Assembly (NCBI GenBank): GCA_965262365.1
Contig: OZ253541.1
Location: forward strand, 2,666,001-2,730,000
Source of the DNA: UBA6522 sp965262365
GTDB lineage: Bacteria; Pseudomonadota; Gammaproteobacteria; Steroidobacterales; Rariloculaceae
Direction of reading: 5' to 3'
DNA length: 64,000 nucleotides
Positions within the stretch are counted from its first letter, which is position 1. Each line of letters opens with the position of its first letter. Of the stretch, positions 59,495 through 64,000 are shown piece by piece. The notes under the pieces were generated by a model. That model was not told the origin of the DNA. It saw only the letters and a list, made by a program, of their open reading frames with translations, and did not search any database. Position numbers and translations under genes: made by a program.

Positions 59495-61427
59495 AGCGGG
59501 GCAAGTCCCCGGCAGCGTCCGTGCCGGACGCAAGGGTTGCGATGAAATCCAGTGCCTGATCCTGCTCCTCCAGCAACGGCATGGCCGGCAGGCTCTCCAG
59601 GATCAACCTTCCGTAGCCCCGGGTCCTCAATCGCGGGTCGCAGATGACGACCAGGCCCCGATCGGAGAAATCCCGGATGAGGCGCCCCACCCCCTGTTTC
59701 AGCGCCAGGACGGCCTGAGGCAACTGGAATTCCGTGAACGGATCGCCGCCGTCCCGTCGAATGGCGTGAAGCCGTGCCTGAATCAGGGGATCTCCCGGGG
59801 CGGCAAAGGGCAGCTTGTCGATGACGACCAACCGCAGCGCCGGACCGCGAACGTCGACACCTTGCCAGAAACTGCTTGTGCCCAGCAGAACGGCGTTTGT
59901 GGTGCTGCGAAACAGCGTCAGGAGTTCGGTGCGCGGTCCCTCCCCCTGCACCAGCAGCGGCCCGGGCAGAGCACGGCCGGCGATCCATGCGCGGGCTGCG
60001 TTGAGCGCCCGGTAGCTGGTGAACAGCAGAAATGCCCCACCGCCGGCAGCTTCGATCAGCGGCCAGACGCACGCAAGGACTCGTTCCACGTAGTCCGGGG
60101 CCGCTGGCTGCGGTAGTCCCTGGGGCAGATACAGCCGGGCGTTCTCCTGAAAGTCGAATGGGCTCGGCAATACCGCCGAAGCCGCCTCCGGCACGCCCAC
60201 CCGGCTCAGGAAGTGGCTGAAATCGTCGCCCACTGCCAGGGTGGCCGAGGTGAATATCCAGGATGCGTCGTGGGCCTGGATTCGACCACCCAACTCCGCG
60301 CCCACATCGAGCGGCGTCCAATGAGCTGCAAAGCTCTTCCGTGAGACCTCGACCCAACGCAAACCCTGGGACTCATCGTCGTCAAGTGCCTTCAACCTGG
60401 CTATCCCATCGCGGCTCCGTTCCCAGCAGCGCTGCAATCCCGGATTCATGTCCCTGGTTCCCTCCAGGGCAGTTCCCAGCCGTTCCAGTGCGCCCTCCCA
60501 ATCCCTGAGCGACCGGGTCACTCCCGACGGACAGGCATTCCATGGCAGACGGCCGCGATGGTCGCCGAACCCGAGACGCGCGTCGGCGGCCGCGCGTGTC
60601 AAGGCGTCGGCCAGGGGCTCCAGTTCACCGGAAATTCCGGCTGCCCGCGTTTCCGCCACGACGTCTCGAGCCAGATTCTGCAATTCCCGGCTGCCCAGGG
60701 AAACGCCGAAGAACTGCTGGGCGATCTCCGGCAATTGATGGGCCTCGTCGACAATGACGGCATCCAGGTCCGGAAGCAGTTGTCCGAAACCCGCCTCCTT
60801 CAGCGTCAGATCGGCGAGCAACAGGTGATGGTTGACCACGACCACGTCGGCGGCCAGCGCGCGGCGGCGCGCCTCCACCAGGAAACACTCGTCAAGCCGC
60901 GGGCAGCGGCTGCCCAGGCAGTTGTCGGCGGTGGAGGTAATCCACCCCCGCAGCAAATAGTCTTCGGTGAAGTCATCCATCTCGGTGAGGTCGCCGTGTC
61001 CCGTTGCGCGCACCCGGTGGCTCACGGATTCGAGCCTGTCCAGCAAGACCGGGTCGCGCACCGCCCCCTGGCGCGCGGTCTCGAGCCTGTGCCGGCAAAG
61101 ATAGTTGCTCCTGCCCTTGAGAAGCGCCACGCGCACGGGTCGCCCCACGACAGCGCCCAGAAGGGGCAGATCGCGCTTGAAGAGCTGGTCCTGGAGCGTC
61201 AACGTTCCGGTGGAAATCGCCGTGCGCCGCCCGCTCAACAGGGCCGGAACGAGATAACCGAACGTTTTGCCGATGCCGGTTCCGGCTTCCACTGCCAGAT
61301 GTTGGCGGTGCGACAGCGCCTCGTCCACCATCCGCGCCATGTCCTCCTGGGCGACGCGCCTGGTATAGCCCGGCAGGTGGCGTGCCAGCAGACCGTGGGT
61401 GTCGAATATCTCGGCGAGTTCGGGCAT
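59475..61427 (-). CDS. yoaA: DinG/YoaA-family ATP-dependent DNA helicase
   Basis: A 650-residue superfamily 2 helicase of the XPD/DinG group, for replication-fork and DNA damage tolerance. Walker A EAGTGIGKT at about 47-55, four Fe-S cysteines around CRHRLE and CLGSRCPRLDECF, DEAH in VIVDEAHQL and a C-terminal motif VI near KQGVGRLIRDFSDRG. ATG 61427 (MPELAEIF) is preferred over 61469, which adds 14 residues unlike the family. Confidence 0.94.
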   Translation of the reverse strand: MPELAEIFDTHGLLARHLPGYTRRVAQEDMARMVDEALSHRQHLAVEAGTGIGKTFGYLVPALLSGRRTAISTGTLTLQDQLFKRDLPLLGAVVGRPVRVALLKGRSNYLCRHRLETARQGAVRDPVLLDRLESVSHRVRATGHGDLTEMDDFTEDYLLRGWITSTADNCLGSRCPRLDECFLVEARRRALAADVVVVNHHLLLADLTLKEAGFGQLLPDLDAVIVDEAHQLPEIAQQFFGVSLGSRELQNLARDVVAETRAAGISGELEPLADALTRAAADARLGFGDHRGRLPWNACPSGVTRSLRDWEGALERLGTALEGTRDMNPGLQRCWERSRDGIARLKALDDDESQGLRWVEVSRKSFAAHWTPLDVGAELGGRIQAHDASWIFTSATLAVGDDFSHFLSRVGVPEAASAVLPSPFDFQENARLYLPQGLPQPAAPDYVERVLACVWPLIEAAGGGAFLLFTSYRALNAARAWIAGRALPGPLLVQGEGPRTELLTLFRSTTNAVLLGTSSFWQGVDVRGPALRLVVIDKLPFAAPGDPLIQARLHAIRRDGGDPFTEFQLPQAVLALKQGVGRLIRDFSDRGLVVICDPRLRTRGYGRLILESLPAMPLLEEQDQALDFIATLASGTDAAGDLPRYETAGV

Positions 61428-61627
61428 GAAACCACTATAGCGTGATCCCCGCCCGTTGAAAGCCCGCATTTCTCGGCAATTCGCTGCTCAGTCGGTCTTG
61501 CTGCCCTCGGCATCCATTGGCGAATCATGCGGGCTGAAATGACAGGAACTCATGGCACAGGACACTAGAGTCGGCCGGTGATTTCATTATACTGCGCCCC
61601 TTCACTCCAACAGGCCTGCAGACGACC

Positions 61628-63370
61628 ATGACCACCCGACTCGATAGCCTCAGCGACTGGGTCGCCGAGGTTGCCCAAATGACGCAACCCGAAAGCATTC
61701 ACTGGTGCACCGGTACCCGCGACGAATACACTGAATTCGTACGGGAGATGCTGTCCCGCGGCGACCTCCTCGAACTCAACCAGGAAACGTACCCGGACTG
61801 CTATCTGCATCGCTCGGACCCTCGGGACGTCGCCCGCGTCGAACACCGGACGTATGTGTGTTCGGAGCGCGAGGAAGACGCCGGACCCAACAACAACTGG
61901 ATGCCGCCGGCAGACGCCAGGGCCAGGATGAACGGCCTGTTCGAAGGCTGCATGAAGGGGCGCACCCTCTACGTCATCCCCTACTGCATGGGGCCGCTGG
62001 GGTCGCCCTACTCGCGCTACGGGGTCGAGATCACCGACAGTACCTACGTGGCTGCGAACATGTACCTGATGACCCGGATGGGCAGCGCGGCACTGGCCGA
62101 GATCGAACGCACGGGCCGGTTCATCAGGGGGCTGCACTCCGTTGGCGAACTGGACCCGGAACGACGTTTCATCATGCACTTCCCGGAAGACCTGGCCATC
62201 ATGAGTTACGGCTCCGGTTACGGCGGCAATGCGCTGCTGGGCAAGAAGTGCCATGCGCTCAGGATCGCCAGTTACCAGGCCCGCACGGAAGGCTGGCTGG
62301 CCGAACACATGCTCATCGTCGGCGTGGAGAATCCCGCCGGCGAGACCCACTATCTGGCGTGCGCCTTTCCTTCGCAGTGCGGCAAGACCAATCTCGCCAT
62401 GCTGATCCCGCCCGAAAGCCACAAGGGGTGGAAGATATGGACACTGGGCGACGACATCGCCTGGATGCACCTGGACGACGAAGGCCGGCTGCGCGCCATC
62501 AATCCGGAGGCCGGGCTGTTCGGCGTGGTGCCAGGCACGAATCTCAAAACCAACCCCAATGCCTTCGAAAGCATTCGCCGCGACGCCATCTTCACCAATG
62601 TCGCGGTCACCTCGGACAATGATCCCTGGTGGGAGGACAAGAAAAGTGGCGAGCCGGCCGTCGATTGGCAGGGCAGGCCCTACGATCCGTCCAACGGTCC
62701 GGCGGCACACCCCAATTCCCGCTTCACGGTGTCGGCCAGGAACAACCCCAGTTACTCCGAACTTGCCGAGGCGCCGCAGGGCGTTCCCATCAGCGCGCTG
62801 GTCTTCGGCGGGCGGCGGAGGGAACTCACGCCTCTGGTCTATGAAGCAAGGGACTGGGCCCACGGCGTGCTCGTAGGCGCCACGGCGGCGTCGGAAACCA
62901 CGGCCGCAGCCGCGGGGAAGGTGGGGGTGGTGCGGCGCGATCCGATGGCCATGAAGCCCTTCTGCGGCTACAACTTCGCCGACTATTGGGGGCATTGGCT
63001 GAGTTTCGAGCAACGTTCGAATGCGTTGCCGCGAGTCTTTCACGTCAACTGGTTCCGCCGCGATTCGGATGGCCGCTTTCTCTGGCCCGGATTCGGAGAG
63101 AATCTGCGCGTGCTGCGCTGGATCATCGACCGCTGTGAAGAACGGATTGATGCGGATGAATCGCCGATCGGTTACTTGCCCAGGCCCGGGGCAATCGACG
63201 TTTCGGGCCTGGACGTCTCTCCGCAGACGATGGAGGAATTGCTCACCGTGAATTCCCGGGCGTGGAAGCAGGAGATGGAAAGCATCGGCGCGTACTTTGA
63301 CACGTACGGGGACCGAGTGCCCGAACGCCTGCGCGCCGAGCACGGCAGGGTTCTCGCCGCGCTGTCCTGA
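61628..63370 (+). CDS. pckG: phosphoenolpyruvate carboxykinase (GTP)
   Basis: A 580-residue GTP-dependent PEPCK, gluconeogenic conversion of oxaloacetate to PEP. Conserved features are SPYSRYGVEITDS, LAIMSYGSGYGGNALLGKKCHALRIAS, the kinase loop with its reactive Cys in AFPSQCGKTNLAML, and the Mn-binding WTLGDDIAWM. Most gammaproteobacteria use the unrelated ATP-dependent pckA, so the GTP type is a point of note. A TATACT at 61588-61593 may be the -10 box. Confidence 0.97.
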   Translation: MTTRLDSLSDWVAEVAQMTQPESIHWCTGTRDEYTEFVREMLSRGDLLELNQETYPDCYLHRSDPRDVARVEHRTYVCSEREEDAGPNNNWMPPADARARMNGLFEGCMKGRTLYVIPYCMGPLGSPYSRYGVEITDSTYVAANMYLMTRMGSAALAEIERTGRFIRGLHSVGELDPERRFIMHFPEDLAIMSYGSGYGGNALLGKKCHALRIASYQARTEGWLAEHMLIVGVENPAGETHYLACAFPSQCGKTNLAMLIPPESHKGWKIWTLGDDIAWMHLDDEGRLRAINPEAGLFGVVPGTNLKTNPNAFESIRRDAIFTNVAVTSDNDPWWEDKKSGEPAVDWQGRPYDPSNGPAAHPNSRFTVSARNNPSYSELAEAPQGVPISALVFGGRRRELTPLVYEARDWAHGVLVGATAASETTAAAAGKVGVVRRDPMAMKPFCGYNFADYWGHWLSFEQRSNALPRVFHVNWFRRDSDGRFLWPGFGENLRVLRWIIDRCEERIDADESPIGYLPRPGAIDVSGLDVSPQTMEELLTVNSRAWKQEMESIGAYFDTYGDRVPERLRAEHGRVLAALS

Positions 63371-63371
63371 A

Positions 63372-64000
63372 TCAGCCGAACGTCGGCAGTTGCGGCCGGC
63401 GCCGTGCCTGCCGAGTCAGCACCGCGCCGGCCGCATCGGCACGGCGCCGCAACGCGCAGTGACCGGCCTTCCCGGTCGGCAGCTCGCTCAGAAAACGCCG
63501 CCACGCCCGTGCCCCCGGACATCCGGTAAAGAGACCCACAAGGTGCCGGGTCATCGCCTTGAGCGACGTGCCGTGCTGTAACTCGCCGCCCATGTAGTCA
63601 AGGAACGCGCGCAGCGCAGCTTCACGGCTCGACACGCCGCGGCGGCGGCCCAGCTTGCCGTCAAGTTCGGCAAGGAACCAGGGGTTACTGTATGCGTGGC
63701 GTCCCAGCATGACGCCGTCAACGCGGCCGAACTGTTCCAGCACCCTGGCTTCCGAATCGAGCCCGCCGTTGAGAATGAACCGTAACGCCGGATAGTCTGA
63801 CTTGATCGCGTATACGCGATCGTAATCCAATGGCGGCACCTGTCGATTCTGCTTTGGCGACAGGCCGCTGAGGATTGCCTTTCGCGCATGGATGGTCACG
63901 GTTCGACAGCCCGCCTCCGCGACGGCGCCTACGAATCCGTGCAGAAACTCGTAGCTGTCCAGGTCGTCGATGCCTGTTCTCGTTTTCACGGTCACGGGAA
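63372..64000 (-). CDS. dusA: tRNA-dihydrouridine synthase A, 5' end outside the window
   Basis: The C-terminal part (about 209 residues) of a flavin-dependent dihydrouridine synthase acting on U20/U20a of tRNA. Visible are VTVKTRTGIDDLDSYEFL, the DusA-specific HARKAILSGLSPKQNR with the VPPLDYDRVYAIK segment, FILNGGLDS, and DGVMLGRHAYSNPW. The frame is open to the window edge, so the start and the catalytic Cys are outside. Convergent with pckG; the stops are one base apart. Confidence 0.95.
   Translation of the reverse strand, partial: PVTVKTRTGIDDLDSYEFLHGFVGAVAEAGCRTVTIHARKAILSGLSPKQNRQVPPLDYDRVYAIKSDYPALRFILNGGLDSEARVLEQFGRVDGVMLGRHAYSNPWFLAELDGKLGRRRGVSSREAALRAFLDYMGGELQHGTSLKAMTRHLVGLFTGCPGARAWRRFLSELPTGKAGHCALRRRADAAGAVLTRQARRRPQLPTFG

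Noticed and set aside
1..64000. CRISPR arrays, rRNA, tRNA or prophage genes
   Set aside because: No regularly spaced repeats, no cloverleaf or rRNA signatures and no phage structural genes were seen in the gaps or coding regions. A tRNAscan and covariance-model run would be decisive.

Overview
The window is chromosomal DNA from a GC-rich (roughly 60-65% by eye) bacterium, almost certainly a gammaproteobacterium. Gene content and order support this: prfB-lysS, pyrG-kdsA-eno-ftsB, the rpsB-tsf-pyrH-frr-uppS-cdsA-rseP-bamA-skp-lpxD-fabZ-lpxA-lpxB-rnhB-dnaE-accA-tilS superoperon, divergent map-glnD-dapD, pcm near nlpD, and the yoaA/tsaB pair. I cannot name the genus. DUF5916 and DUF6152 proteins, a porin and a GTP-type PEP carboxykinase suggest a free-living heterotroph.

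Layout. 0-8 kb: a GntP permease, then leftward recJ, prfB (with its programmed +1 frameshift), lysS and a DUF5916 outer-membrane protein. 8-16 kb: a small Mth938-like gene, leftward pcm-yqaA-nlpD, a rightward Smr protein, and leftward pyrG-kdsA-eno-ftsB. 15.8-23.6 kb is the accessory part: a winged-helix/nucleotidyltransferase regulator with hexamer repeats in front of it, gene debris in AT-rich DNA, an intact insertion sequence with 14-bp terminal repeats and a 9-bp target duplication, an orphan ribbon-helix-helix/coiled-coil protein, an amidohydrolase lipoprotein, a glycerophosphodiesterase lipoprotein, a DUF6152 protein and a decayed AAA-ATPase gene. 23.6-43.2 kb is the translation, envelope, lipid A and replication superoperon. 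43.6-48 kb is map-glnD-dapD. 48-54.1 kb is a porin and the Pst phosphate transporter. 54.3-58.8 kb has dapE facing dsbB-phoU-phoR-phoB. 58.8-64 kb has tsaB-yoaA, pckG and the 3' part of dusA.

How the genes work together. UppS, CdsA, RseP, BamA, Skp and the Lpx/FabZ set build the outer membrane. A sigma-E-like promoter overlaps a sigma-70-like promoter just upstream of rseP, so the segment from rseP on is probably stress-inducible. PstSCAB takes up phosphate and PhoBRU senses it; dsbB is translationally coupled to phoU. GlnD links nitrogen status to PII. DapD and DapE make lysine and diaminopimelate, and FtsB, NlpD and TsaB serve division and tRNA modification.

Most unusual points: two genes (lpxD and the Mth938-like gene) whose conserved N-termini extend upstream of any AUG/GUG/UUG, pointing to AUA and AUC starts; absence of dxr, ispD and ispF from their usual places; an S2 protein with a basic/acidic C-terminal tail of about 130 residues; a 48-bp in-frame tandem duplication in rseP; a long hairpin between tsf and pyrH; and a 29-bp repeat shared by two distant intergenic sites. 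I found no CRISPR array, prophage, rRNA or tRNA gene. The accessory segment holds a candidate toxin-antitoxin-like regulator module, but nothing I can claim as a clearly new defence or metabolic system.
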